DNA of 64,000 nucleotides. Source: Kaistia terrae (GTDB lineage Bacteria > Pseudomonadota > Alphaproteobacteria > Rhizobiales > Kaistiaceae). The DNA is taken from contig NZ_JAPKNH010000003.1 of assembly GCF_026344005.1 (NCBI RefSeq), positions 248,001 to 312,000 on the forward strand, read 5' to 3'. The position numbers were made by a program, and so were the translations under genes. This document shows positions 44,160-52,717 of this stretch, in pieces. Positions within the stretch are counted from its first letter, which is position 1. Every line of letters begins with the position of its first letter. The notes under the pieces were generated by a model. It searched no databases. It was given only the letters and a program-made list of their open reading frames with translations, and was not told the DNA's origin.

Positions 44160-45488
44160 ATGACCATCGATATTGCCATCATCAACGGCACCGTGCTGCC
44201 GATGGGCGGCGCCAAGCCGATCGAGAACGGCGTCGTCACCATCACGGGCGGCACGATCACCGCGGTCGGCCCGGCCGACGAGGTCGATATCCGCGGCGCG
44301 CGCAAGGTCATTGACGCCTCGCTCTCGGCGGTGATGCCGGGCTTCTGCGACAGCCATACCCACATCGCCTCCAACATGCTGCTGCGCGGGCTGCTGGAGG
44401 ACGTGAAGCTGTTCGAATGGCTCTCGACCATGTGGCAGCTGAAGAAGAACTTCGATCCCGAGACGCTCTATTGGGCGAGCCTGACCGGCCTCGTCGAGAT
44501 GGTGAAATCCGGCATCACCACGTTCAACGAGCATTTCGACGCCTATGCCGTCGAGCCGGAGATCGAGGCGCTGAAGCGGATCCCGCTCCGGGCAACCCTC
44601 GGCTATGGCTTCGCCGATCGCGGTCTCTATGCGCCGATCACCGACTGGTCGTGGAAAACGTTGAATAATTTCGGCGATCTCGTCGCGAAGCATCACAAGA
44701 CCCGCGACGGCCTGCTGCAGATCGGCCTGTCGCCGCATGCGCCCTATTCCTGCGGCGAGGAAATGTACCGGCTGACGCGCGAGGTGGCCGACGCCTACAG
44801 CGTGCCGATCCACACCCATCTCGCCGAGGGCACGCAAGAAATGGCCTATATGGCCGAGAACTACGGCACCTCGCCGGTGCGCTGGCTGGAATCGCTCGGC
44901 TTCCTGAAGGGCGACATCACGGCGGCCCATTGCACGCAGCTCGACACGGAGGACATGAAGATCCTGGCGGCGCATGACGTCAAGATCGGCCATTGCCCCT
45001 GCTGCAACGCCAAGCTCAACTCCGGCACCATGCCGCTCAAATGCGTGCTGGAACACGGCATCACGGTCGGCCTCGCCACCGACGGCCCGGCGAGCCACAA
45101 CACGCTCGACATGTTCCAGGAGATGAAGTTCGCCGGCCTGATCCACAAGGACAAGACCAACGACGTCGAGTTCCTGAAGACCCACGAAATCCTGGAACTG
45201 GCAACCGCGCAGGGCGCCAAGGCGATGAATCGGCCGGAGACAGGCCAGCTCGTGCCCGGCATGGCGGCCGACGTGATCGTCGTCGATCTCGACAAGGCGC
45301 ACAGCCTGCCCGTCTATGACACAGCAGCGGCCCTCGTCTATTCGAGCCGCGCCGACGACGTGACCCACACCATCGTCAACGGCCGAATGCTGATGGAAAA
45401 GCGCATCGTCGCGGGTATAGACGAGGCGGAAATCCGCCGCGAATTCCGCACCCGCGCCCATGCGCTGCGCCAGCGCAGCCTCGGCTGA
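44160..45488 (+). CDS. Amidohydrolase, MTA/SAH deaminase (TrzA/AtzB-type) family
   Basis: A 442-residue amidohydrolase. Metal site PGFCDSHTHIAS (HxH), HTHLAEG, AAHCTQL and the catalytic aspartate in ATDGPASHN are all present. Neighbours in the family are 5'-deoxyadenosine or S-adenosylhomocysteine deaminase, 8-oxoguanine deaminase and s-triazine hydrolases. Position between the oxygenase and guanine deaminase genes favours a purine substrate. GGGGCAGCC lies upstream of the ATG. The exact substrate is open. Confidence 0.8.
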   Translation: MTIDIAIINGTVLPMGGAKPIENGVVTITGGTITAVGPADEVDIRGARKVIDASLSAVMPGFCDSHTHIASNMLLRGLLEDVKLFEWLSTMWQLKKNFDPETLYWASLTGLVEMVKSGITTFNEHFDAYAVEPEIEALKRIPLRATLGYGFADRGLYAPITDWSWKTLNNFGDLVAKHHKTRDGLLQIGLSPHAPYSCGEEMYRLTREVADAYSVPIHTHLAEGTQEMAYMAENYGTSPVRWLESLGFLKGDITAAHCTQLDTEDMKILAAHDVKIGHCPCCNAKLNSGTMPLKCVLEHGITVGLATDGPASHNTLDMFQEMKFAGLIHKDKTNDVEFLKTHEILELATAQGAKAMNRPETGQLVPGMAADVIVVDLDKAHSLPVYDTAAALVYSSRADDVTHTIVNGRMLMEKRIVAGIDEAEIRREFRTRAHALRQRSLG

Positions 45489-45571
45489 ACGACGGAGAGT
45501 GTTTTCAAGCGAAGTGGATACCGGTTCGCATGAAGAAAACGCGACTATAGAGACAGACGACAGGACCAAGC

Positions 45572-46942
45572 TTGACCGACCTCCGCAACAAGACGATCAC
45601 CGGCACCTTCTGCCATGCACCGGTACTCGGCCAGATCGAGATCCTCAAGGGTGCGCTGGTCGAGATTGATGGCGAGGGCCGGATCGCGGATGTGATCCCG
45701 GCAGGCAGCGCCGCGCATGTCGAGAAGCGGGCGGCGGCGGAGGCAGCGGGGACGCTCGTCGTCGCGCCGGCGAAAAGCTACGTCCTGCCCGGCTTCGTCG
45801 ATCTGCACATCCACGCGCCGCAATATCCCCAACTCGGCAAGGCGCTCGACGTGCCGCTGGAGGTTTGGCTGCAGCAACACACCTTCCCGCTCGAGGCGCG
45901 CTATGCAGACCTCGCCTTCGCGCGCCGCCACTATTCGGCGCTGGTCGAGGATCTGATCGCCAACGGCACGACGACGGCGCTCTATTTCGCCACCCAGCAT
46001 GTCGAAGCCTCGATGGCGCTGGTCGACATCTGCCTGGAGAAGGGCCAGCGCGCCCTCGTCGGTAAGGTGGCGATGGATAATCCGGCCGAATGCCCGGAAT
46101 ACTATCGCGACGCCTCGGCCGAGGAAGGCATCGCCGGCACGAAGGCGCTGATCGACTATGTCGCCGCGCATCCGGAAAACCACGGCCTCGTCCATCCGGT
46201 GATCACGCCGCGCTTCGTGCCGTCCTGCACCGATCCGCTGCTCGAAGGGCTCGGCAAACTGGCGCGCGAATGCGGCTGCCACGTCCAGACCCATTGCTCG
46301 GAGAGCGACTGGGCGCATGGCTATGTGCTCGACCGCTTCGGCCGCACCGACGCCGAGACGCTCGACCGTTTCGGGCTGATGACGCGCCGGACCGTGCTGG
46401 CGCATTCGAACTTCCTGACCGATGGCGACATGGACCTGATCCATGCGCGCGGCGCCGGCGTCGCCCACTGCCCGCTCTCCAACGCCTATTTCGCCAATTC
46501 CGTGTTCCCGCTCCGGGCCGCCTTGGCGAAGGGCGTGCGCGTCGGCCTCGGCACCGACATCTCCGGCGGCCCGACCGCCTCGATGATCGAGGCGCAGCGC
46601 ATGGCGATCGCGGCTTCGCGCATGCTGGAGACCGGCGTCGATCCGGCTCAGCCGCAAGAGACGCGCGGCCGCCCCGGCTCGCGCATCGATTTCGACGTCG
46701 CCTTCCATCTGGCGACCGCCGGCGGCGGCGACGCGCTCGACCTGCCGGTCGGCCAGTTCGCCCCCGGATTCCACTTCGACGCCATCCTCGTCGACCCGGA
46801 CGCGCCGGGCAGCACGATGCGGGTCTGGGACGACATAGACAGCGACGAGGACGCGCTGCAGAAGATCGTCTACACCGCCTCGAAGGCCAATCTCGCAGCC
46901 GTCTGGATCGGCGGGCGTCCTGTCACCGGAGCGGCCCTTTAG
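45572..46942 (+). CDS. guaD: Guanine deaminase
   Basis: A 456-residue guanine deaminase of the amidohydrolase superfamily. The family zinc motif PGFVDLHIHAPQYPQ is distinctive, followed by VQTHCSES, VLAHSNFL, HCPLSNAYFANSVFP and GTDISGG. It converts guanine to xanthine. Translation starts at TTG 45572 with AGGA upstream. It is the last gene of the rightward purine operon, 83 bases after the previous gene. Confidence 0.9.
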   Translation: MTDLRNKTITGTFCHAPVLGQIEILKGALVEIDGEGRIADVIPAGSAAHVEKRAAAEAAGTLVVAPAKSYVLPGFVDLHIHAPQYPQLGKALDVPLEVWLQQHTFPLEARYADLAFARRHYSALVEDLIANGTTTALYFATQHVEASMALVDICLEKGQRALVGKVAMDNPAECPEYYRDASAEEGIAGTKALIDYVAAHPENHGLVHPVITPRFVPSCTDPLLEGLGKLARECGCHVQTHCSESDWAHGYVLDRFGRTDAETLDRFGLMTRRTVLAHSNFLTDGDMDLIHARGAGVAHCPLSNAYFANSVFPLRAALAKGVRVGLGTDISGGPTASMIEAQRMAIAASRMLETGVDPAQPQETRGRPGSRIDFDVAFHLATAGGGDALDLPVGQFAPGFHFDAILVDPDAPGSTMRVWDDIDSDEDALQKIVYTASKANLAAVWIGGRPVTGAAL

Positions 46943-47012
46943 CTGTGGTTTCTAAGGCCACGCCGTCCAAAACCAATCCAACGCAACAAATGACCCGAAT
47001 TCCCGCTTGAAT

Positions 47013-47026
47013 TGAAAACGCTTTTC
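47013..47026. promoter_or_regulatory. LacI/cre-like operator candidate
   Basis: TGAAAACGCTTTTC is a palindrome around CG with GAAAA/TTTTC arms. It lies about 120 bases before the binding-protein ATG, in the promoter area of the second CUT2 (methylthioribose-type) importer. It matches the general form of LacI-family operators. The regulator could be the LacI protein at 60848, but no second copy was found near the mtn genes. Confidence 0.45.
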
Positions 47027-47144
47027 TTTATGCCCTTCGGCGGAACGCTAGCTTGACACCGAATTGCGGCGATCGGGTCGGCGGTCCCAATCAAGACTGC
47101 CGCCGCGCCGGAAAAGACGTTCAAACACTGACGGGGTATGGGAA

Positions 47145-48185
47145 ATGGGCAAAAAGCTTCTCTCGCTCGCACTGGCTGCGAGCCTCACCGCGCTCTCCTC
47201 GGGCGCTTTCGCCGAAGGCATCGCCGGCGCACCGGCGCCGTTCGACAAGGGTGGCGTCAAGATCGCCGTCATCTCGTTCCTCGGCTCGGGCGACTGGCTG
47301 CAGGCCTTTGAAGCCGGCGTGAAGCGCCAGGCCGAGGCGCTCGGCGTCGAGGCCAACCTCTCGCAGGCGCGCAACGACATCAACGCCCAGCGCGAGCTGA
47401 TCCAGCAGGCGATCAATCTCGGCGTGAAGGGCATCGTCATCAACAACGGCCAGCCGGAAGCGCTGAAGGACGTCGCCCAGGCGGCTCTCGACGCCGGCAT
47501 CCCGGTCGTCGCCTATGACGTCAACCTCGACAACGCCAAGATCCCGCAGATCGAGCAGTCCGACGCCGACATGGCGCGCCTCGTGCTGGAACAGGCCGTC
47601 AAGGAACAGGGCGAAACCTTTGACGGCGGCGCCGTCTATGTCGCCGGCTTCGCGCCGCTCGACCGCCGCTATGCGGTCTGGAAGGAATTTGGCCTGAAGT
47701 ATCCGGGCATCAAGGAAGTCGCGACCTGGGGCGTCGTCAATGACAGCGTGCCTGCTTCCGTCGCCGACCAGACCAAGGCCGTGCTCGCTGCCAATCCGAC
47801 GCTCTCGGTCGTCTTCACCCCCTGGGATGAATTCGCCCGTGGCGTGAAGCTTGCGATCGACGAGGCCGGCGTCGCCGACAAGGTCAAGATCTACGGCGTC
47901 GACATCTCGACCTCGGATATCCAGGCCATGCGCGAGCCGAACAGCCCCTGGGTCGCCACCGCCGCCACCAACCCTGCCGTCGTCGGCGAGGTCTCGGTCC
48001 GCGCCCTGGCGCAACTGATCGCCGGCCAGGATCCCGGCCGCTCGGTGCTGATCCAGCCGACCCTCGTCACCAAGCAGACCCTCGTCGACAACGACATCAA
48101 GACGATCGAGGAGCTGCAGGACAAGTTCCCGGCCTTCAAGGACAGCGACGCTGCCAAGAAGGATTGGATCCCGGCCTCAAAGTAA
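47145..48185 (+). CDS. CUT2 periplasmic binding protein, paralog 1
   Basis: A 346-residue RbsB-type binding protein. The Sec signal MGKKLLSLALAASLTALSSGAFA is followed by EGIAGAPAPFDKGGVKIAV. This mature N-terminus, the middle NNGQPEALKDVAQAALDAGI and the late SPWVATAATNPAVVGEVSVRA are almost repeated in the protein encoded at 57073-58122. Together with the ATPase at 49998 and the permease at 51544 it makes a full importer. The nearby mtnK, mtnB and mtnD suggest 5-methylthioribose or a related sugar. Confidence 0.88.
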   Translation: MGKKLLSLALAASLTALSSGAFAEGIAGAPAPFDKGGVKIAVISFLGSGDWLQAFEAGVKRQAEALGVEANLSQARNDINAQRELIQQAINLGVKGIVINNGQPEALKDVAQAALDAGIPVVAYDVNLDNAKIPQIEQSDADMARLVLEQAVKEQGETFDGGAVYVAGFAPLDRRYAVWKEFGLKYPGIKEVATWGVVNDSVPASVADQTKAVLAANPTLSVVFTPWDEFARGVKLAIDEAGVADKVKIYGVDISTSDIQAMREPNSPWVATAATNPAVVGEVSVRALAQLIAGQDPGRSVLIQPTLVTKQTLVDNDIKTIEELQDKFPAFKDSDAAKKDWIPASK

Positions 48186-48205
48186 GTCCTTCGCCAACGC
48201 TCTGG

Positions 48206-48288
48206 CGTCATCCCGGGCTTGACCCGGGATCCATTCATCCGCGGACGGTTCACGGCTGAATGGATCCCCGCCTTCGCGGGGATGACGG
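48206..48288. repeat. Family A palindromic repeat, copy 5
   Basis: It starts cgtcatcccgggcttgaccc and ends cgcggggatgacgg. It begins 20 bases after the binding-protein stop and is followed directly by the family B composite at 48331. No gene is visible in the remaining part of this 395-bp gap. Confidence 0.75.
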
Positions 48289-48330
48289 CGAAATTTATGG
48301 TCGCCAGATGACACGGGCGTTGCAGAAAGA

Positions 48331-48514
48331 CCCTCACCCCAGCCCTCTCCCGCAAGCGGGCGAGGGAGCAGAAAGGAAGCCTATCCTTCACCTCTCCCTG
48401 AGGGAGAGGTCGACGCACGAAGTGCGGCGGGTGAGGGTTTAGAAAACTATCCAGTGAGGCCGTAAACCCTCACCCGGACCTGCGGTCCGACCTCTCCCTC
48501 AGGGAGAGGTGAAG
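48331..48514. repeat. Family B composite repeat, left of the LVIVD gene
   Basis: Three CTCTCCC hairpins. The last two form an inverted unit: cacctctccctgagggagag, a gtgagggttta/taaaccctcac arm, then ctctccctcagggagag. This unit recurs, nearly identical, at 49841-49967 on the other side of the LVIVD gene. Confidence 0.7.
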
Positions 48515-48580
48515 AAAGCACTTTCCATTGCCGGGCCCTGCCCGGCAATTGCCATAGAGACCAACTGAAAAGCTGCCGCC

Positions 48581-49834
48581 ATGACTCTCCCCACGCCCGA
48601 CTATGCGAAAAACATCCGCCTGATCGGCCATTCCGACCAGGGCGGGCGACCGGACGCGCTGCAGGTCATGGTGCATCGCGGTTTCGCCTATGTCGCGCAC
48701 CCCTGGTCGCAGGGTTTTTCCATCATCGACGTGCGCGATCCGAAGAATCCGGGCGAAACCACCTTCATCCCCGCCCCGCCGAACACCTGGACGATCCATC
48801 TGCAGACGCATGACGACCTGCTGCTGGTCATCCATGCGCGCGACCTCTTCGCCGACGCCGCCTTCGCGGTGGACGAAAAGGTCTACTACACTAAGTCGGT
48901 CGGCGAGACGGTCGGCACGGCGGGCGGCGCGAAGCAGGCTCGCAACTGGTCGGCCGGCATGGCGATCTACGACATCTCGAAGCCGACCCAGCCGCGCCAG
49001 ATCGGCTTCTTCCCGGTCGAAGGCGTCGGCATCCACCGCATCTGGTATGTCGGCGGCCGCTACGCCTATGTCTCGGCGCTGGTCGACGGCTACAGCGATT
49101 ACATCTTCATGATCGTGGATCTCGATGACCCGACGAAGCCGGTCGAGGCCGGCCGCTGGTGGATCCCGGGCATGCATCTCGCCGGCGGCGAGCAGGCGAG
49201 CTGGGGCGAAGGCCGGCGCTATGCGCTGCATCACAGCTTGGTCGACGGCGACACGGCATATGCCTGCTGGCGCGACGGCGGCCTCACCATCCTCGACATC
49301 GCCGACAAGTCATCGCCAAAACTGATCACGCACAAGAATTGGTCGCCTCCCTTCGGCGGCGGCACGCATTCGCCTTTGCCCCTTCCGAAGCGCGACCTGC
49401 TGATCGTCGCCGACGAAGCCGTACTCGACCACGAGGAAGACGGCCGCAAGCGCACCTGGATCTTCGACATCAAGGACAAGGCGAACCCGATCTCGATCTC
49501 GACGCTGCCGACGCCTTCAGAGGCCGACTACACCGCCAAGGGCGGCCATTTCGGCCCGCATAATCTGCATGAGAACCGGCCGGGCAGCTTCGTTTCCGAC
49601 ACGCTGATCTTCGCCACCTACCAGAATGCCGGCGTGCGCGTGTTCGACATCTCGAACCCGTTCGAGCCGAAGGAGACCGGCGCGCTGGTGCCGGCAGCGC
49701 CCGAGCGCATGGTCGACAAGCGGGGCAATCGTCCGCGCGTGATCCAGTCGGCCGATCTGTTCGTCGACACCAACGGCATCATCTATTCGACCGATTACAA
49801 CGCCGGCCTCGCCATCATGGAGTATGACGGCTAG
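48581..49834 (+). CDS. LVIVD-repeat beta-propeller protein
   Basis: A 417-residue protein without signal peptide. Repeats of the form (x)xFxIIDVRDPKNP, MAIYDISKPTQPRQIG, FMIVDLDDPTKPVEAG, LTILDIADKSSPKLI, WIFDIKDKANP and VRVFDISNPFEPKETG are LVIVD-type propeller blades. Several conserved His (HNLHENRP, HHSLVDG, GTHSPLP) could bind metal. The function of the family is not known. It interrupts an importer operon and is flanked by matching repeats. A propeller lactonase or isomerase for the imported sugar is one possibility. Confidence 0.75.
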   Translation: MTLPTPDYAKNIRLIGHSDQGGRPDALQVMVHRGFAYVAHPWSQGFSIIDVRDPKNPGETTFIPAPPNTWTIHLQTHDDLLLVIHARDLFADAAFAVDEKVYYTKSVGETVGTAGGAKQARNWSAGMAIYDISKPTQPRQIGFFPVEGVGIHRIWYVGGRYAYVSALVDGYSDYIFMIVDLDDPTKPVEAGRWWIPGMHLAGGEQASWGEGRRYALHHSLVDGDTAYACWRDGGLTILDIADKSSPKLITHKNWSPPFGGGTHSPLPLPKRDLLIVADEAVLDHEEDGRKRTWIFDIKDKANPISISTLPTPSEADYTAKGGHFGPHNLHENRPGSFVSDTLIFATYQNAGVRVFDISNPFEPKETGALVPAAPERMVDKRGNRPRVIQSADLFVDTNGIIYSTDYNAGLAIMEYDG

Positions 49835-49840
49835 GCACTC

Positions 49841-49967
49841 TTTCACCTCTCCCTGAGGGAGAGGTCGACGGCGAAGCCGGCGGGTGAGGGTTTACGTCCC
49901 CTCCGGAAACGCCGTAAACCCTCACCCGGCCCTTCGGGCCGACCTCTCCCTCAGGGAGAGGTAAAGA
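49841..49967. repeat. Family B composite repeat, right of the LVIVD gene
   Basis: This repeats the inverted unit described at 48331-48514, in the same orientation: cacctctccctgagggagag on the left, gtgagggttta and taaaccctcacc in the middle, ctctccctcagggagag on the right. It lies between the LVIVD gene and the ATPase gene. Confidence 0.7.
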
Positions 49968-49997
49968 AGCGGGTCCTGCCCGGAGGCCTCTGACACC

Positions 49998-51551
49998 TTG
50001 TCCACCTCTTCTCCGCCCAAGAAAATCGCCGTCTCCGTCACGGGGCTGGAAAAGTCGTTCGGCCCGACGCGGGCGCTGGCCGGCGCGGATCTCGTCGTCG
50101 AGGCCGGCGAGATCGTCGCGCTGATGGGCGCCAACGGCGCCGGCAAGTCGACGCTGGTCAAGATCCTGTCCGGTTCGATCTCGGCCGATGCCGGCACGAT
50201 CCTCCTGAACGGCAAGCAAGTCTCCTTCGCCTCGCCGGCCGAAGCGCAGGCCGCCGGCGTCGCGACGGTGCACCAGGCGACCGACCAGGCCGGCGCCGCC
50301 GGGCTCACTGTCGCCGAAAACCTGACGCTGAACGAGCTTTGCGGCACGGGCAGCTTCTTCGTCTCGCCGCGCTCGACCCGCAAGCGCGCGGCCCAAATCG
50401 CGGCGCTGATCGATCTCGACCTGCCGCTCGACCGCGATTTCATCGATTTGCGCCCGGCCGAGCGTCAGCTGATCGCCATTGCCCGCGCCGTCGCTTCGAA
50501 GGCATCGGTGCTGATCCTCGACGAGCCGACATCCAGCCTGTCCTCGACCGAGGCCGAGCGGCTGTTCTCGGTGCTGCGCCGGCTGAAGGCGAGCGGCATC
50601 GCCATCCTCTATATCTCGCACCGGACCGGCGACCTGGCGGCGATCGCCGACCGCGCCGTCGTGCTGCGCGGCGGCAAGGTCGTCGCCTCCTTCGCCAAGC
50701 CGATCGATTTTTCCGCAGCGGTTGCCGCCATGATCGGCCGCACGCTCGACGCCGCCCTGCATGACGGCATGGTATCGAGTGCGCCGATCCTCGCCTCCGT
50801 CAAGCGGGCGCGCCTGATCCCCGGCTCGCGGCCGTTCGATCTCGATCTCCGTTCCGGCGAAGTTGTCGCCATCACCGGGACGCTGGGCTCGGGCAAGAGC
50901 CGGCTGTTGCGGGCGCTGTTCGGGCTGGAGCAACTGGCCGAAGGCTCGTTCACCCTGGACGGCAAGCCGTGGCTCTCAAACGGCCCTGCCCGTTCGATCG
51001 ACAATGGCGTGTTCATGGTGGCCGAGGACCGCTGGGCCTCATCGCTGCTGCCGCCCGAAATCCCCGGCGCGTCGATTGCCGGCACCATCGCGCTGCCGCA
51101 TCTGCCGCGCTGGTTTCCGCTAGGATTGCTGCGCGAGACGCGCGAGCGCCTGGCGGCCTCCGACGCGATCAGCCGCCTTGGCATCAAGGCGCGCGGTCCC
51201 GACGACACGCTCGACCAGCTTTCCGGCGGCAACCAGCAGAAGGTCGTGCTGGCGCGCTGGCAGGCGGCGCCCTGCCGGCTGTTGCTGCTCGACGAACCCT
51301 TCCAGGGCGTCGATGTCGGCGCCCGCGCCGACCTGATCGCCGCGATCCGCAACAGCCAGTCAGGCTCGGCGACCCTGATCGCCACCAGCGACACCGAAGA
51401 AGCGCTGGAGGTTGCCGACCGCATCCTCGTCATGCGCGACCACTCCCTTTACGAGGCCGACGGCCATCATGAATCGCTCGCCGCCGTGATCGGCAGCGTC
51501 GAGAGCATCGAGACCCGGGCTGCCGGCATCCAGGACAAGCACCATGACTGA
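49998..51551 (+). CDS. CUT2 sugar ABC transporter ATPase, double NBD
   Basis: A 517-residue RbsA-like ATPase starting at TTG 49998. NBD1: Walker A GANGAGKST, a weak signature LRPAERQ, Walker B VLILDEP, His in YISHR. NBD2: GTLGSGKSRLL, signature LSGGNQQ, Walker B LLLLDEP, and a Thr/Ser (IATSDTEE) in place of the H-loop histidine, as is common in the second half. It goes with the binding protein at 47145 and overlaps the permease gene by 8 bases. Confidence 0.9.
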   Translation: MSTSSPPKKIAVSVTGLEKSFGPTRALAGADLVVEAGEIVALMGANGAGKSTLVKILSGSISADAGTILLNGKQVSFASPAEAQAAGVATVHQATDQAGAAGLTVAENLTLNELCGTGSFFVSPRSTRKRAAQIAALIDLDLPLDRDFIDLRPAERQLIAIARAVASKASVLILDEPTSSLSSTEAERLFSVLRRLKASGIAILYISHRTGDLAAIADRAVVLRGGKVVASFAKPIDFSAAVAAMIGRTLDAALHDGMVSSAPILASVKRARLIPGSRPFDLDLRSGEVVAITGTLGSGKSRLLRALFGLEQLAEGSFTLDGKPWLSNGPARSIDNGVFMVAEDRWASSLLPPEIPGASIAGTIALPHLPRWFPLGLLRETRERLAASDAISRLGIKARGPDDTLDQLSGGNQQKVVLARWQAAPCRLLLLDEPFQGVDVGARADLIAAIRNSQSGSATLIATSDTEEALEVADRILVMRDHSLYEADGHHESLAAVIGSVESIETRAAGIQDKHHD

Positions 51552-52563
51552 TCAAGCTACCGCATCCTCGTCGAAGCCGGCTTCGACTTTCGCCGAGACG
51601 GCGCGCAAGTACGCACTGTTCGTGCTGCTAGGGCTTATGCTGGTCGGCTTCTGGTCGGCCCAGCCCGCCTTCATCAACTCGGCCAATCTGTTCTCCATCC
51701 TGCAGGCGGTCTCCGTCGTCGCCATTCTGGGCGTCGGTGTCTCGATCACCATGTCGGCCGGCGGCTTCGACCTCTCGGTCGGCAGCGTCGCGGCTTCGTC
51801 GGTGATGGCCGCGAGCTACGCCATGGTCGTGCTGCAGTTGAATGCCTTCGAGACACTCGGCCTCGTGCTGCTGATGGGCGCCTTCATCGGCCTCGTAAAC
51901 GGCCTGCTGATCGTGCGCGTCGGCGTGCCGGACCTGCTGGCGACGCTCTCGACCATGTTCCTGCTCGCCGGATTGCAGCTGATCCCGACCGGCGGCCGCT
52001 CGATCACCGCCGGCATGATGCTGCCGAACGGCACCACGGCGGCCGGCGCCTATGATCCGGCCTTTCTCATTCTCGGCCGCGGCCGGCTGTTCGATACAGT
52101 GCCCTACCCGGTCATCGTCATGGGCATCGTCGCCCTGCTCGCCTGGTTCCTGATGGAGCGGACGCGCTGGGGTCGGGTGTTCTACGCCATCGGCGGCAAC
52201 GAGACGGCGGCGCATCTCGCCGGCGCGCCGACCAAGGCCTATCGGCTCTGGGCCTATGTGCTTTCCGGCACGCTTGCGTCGCTGGGCGGCCTGATCGTCG
52301 CCTCGCGCGTCGGCCGTGGCGACGTCTCGGCCGGCAACTCTCTGCTGCTCGACGCGGTCGCCGCGTCACTGATCGGCTTCGCCGTGCTCGACAAGCGCCG
52401 CCCGCACGTGCTCGGCACGGTGCTCGGCGCCATCTTCGTCGGCGTGCTGCTGAACGGCCTGACGATGCTGAACGCGCCCTATTACACGCAGGACTTCGTC
52501 AAGGGCGTCGTCCTCGTCGGCGCACTGGCGCTGACGTTTGGGCTGGGCAAGAAGAAGCGGTAG
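51544..52563 (+). CDS. CUT2 sugar ABC transporter permease
   Basis: A 339-residue RbsC-family permease with about ten hydrophobic segments. Family motif AGGFDLSVGSVAASS is present; here the usual GGID is GGFD. The coupling loop is YAIGGNETAAHLAGAP. The ATG at 51544 lies inside the end of the ATPase gene, so translation is coupled. Confidence 0.9.
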   Translation: MTDQATASSSKPASTFAETARKYALFVLLGLMLVGFWSAQPAFINSANLFSILQAVSVVAILGVGVSITMSAGGFDLSVGSVAASSVMAASYAMVVLQLNAFETLGLVLLMGAFIGLVNGLLIVRVGVPDLLATLSTMFLLAGLQLIPTGGRSITAGMMLPNGTTAAGAYDPAFLILGRGRLFDTVPYPVIVMGIVALLAWFLMERTRWGRVFYAIGGNETAAHLAGAPTKAYRLWAYVLSGTLASLGGLIVASRVGRGDVSAGNSLLLDAVAASLIGFAVLDKRRPHVLGTVLGAIFVGVLLNGLTMLNAPYYTQDFVKGVVLVGALALTFGLGKKKR

Positions 52564-52632
52564 GCGAGCCTGTCACATTACGGACCATTAGCGCTCTGGC
52601 CTTGGCCATTTCGCTCCGCTATGCAGAGCCCG

Positions 52633-52686
52633 AAGTGGCAGCACGACCGTGATGGTCGTGCTGCCACTTGCGGATTTGATATCCGC
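52633..52686. repeat. Two tandem hairpins before the GT8 gene
   Basis: The first is a perfect 16-bp stem, AAGTGGCAGCACGACC (52633-52648) with GGTCGTGCTGCCACTT (52654-52669), loop GTGAT. The second follows directly: GCGGAT (52670-52675) with ATCCGC (52681-52686). No T-tract follows. The stem is much longer than needed for a terminator. It could be a terminator remnant, a mobile-element end or a structured leader. Confidence 0.7.
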
Positions 52687-52717
52687 TAACGGCAAGTGCA
52701 TTGAAAGATAAGGCCCA

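Noticed and set aside
41223-45569. A 1448-codon open frame antisense to the nucleoside importer and deaminase genes
   Set aside because: It lies opposite well-supported genes and its product is rich in Arg, His and Asp without any domain. Long antisense frames are common in GC-rich genomes.
52633-52686. Tandem hairpins as an integron or transposon end
   Set aside because: No transposase, integrase or matching inverted copy was found within the window. Kept only as an unexplained structure.
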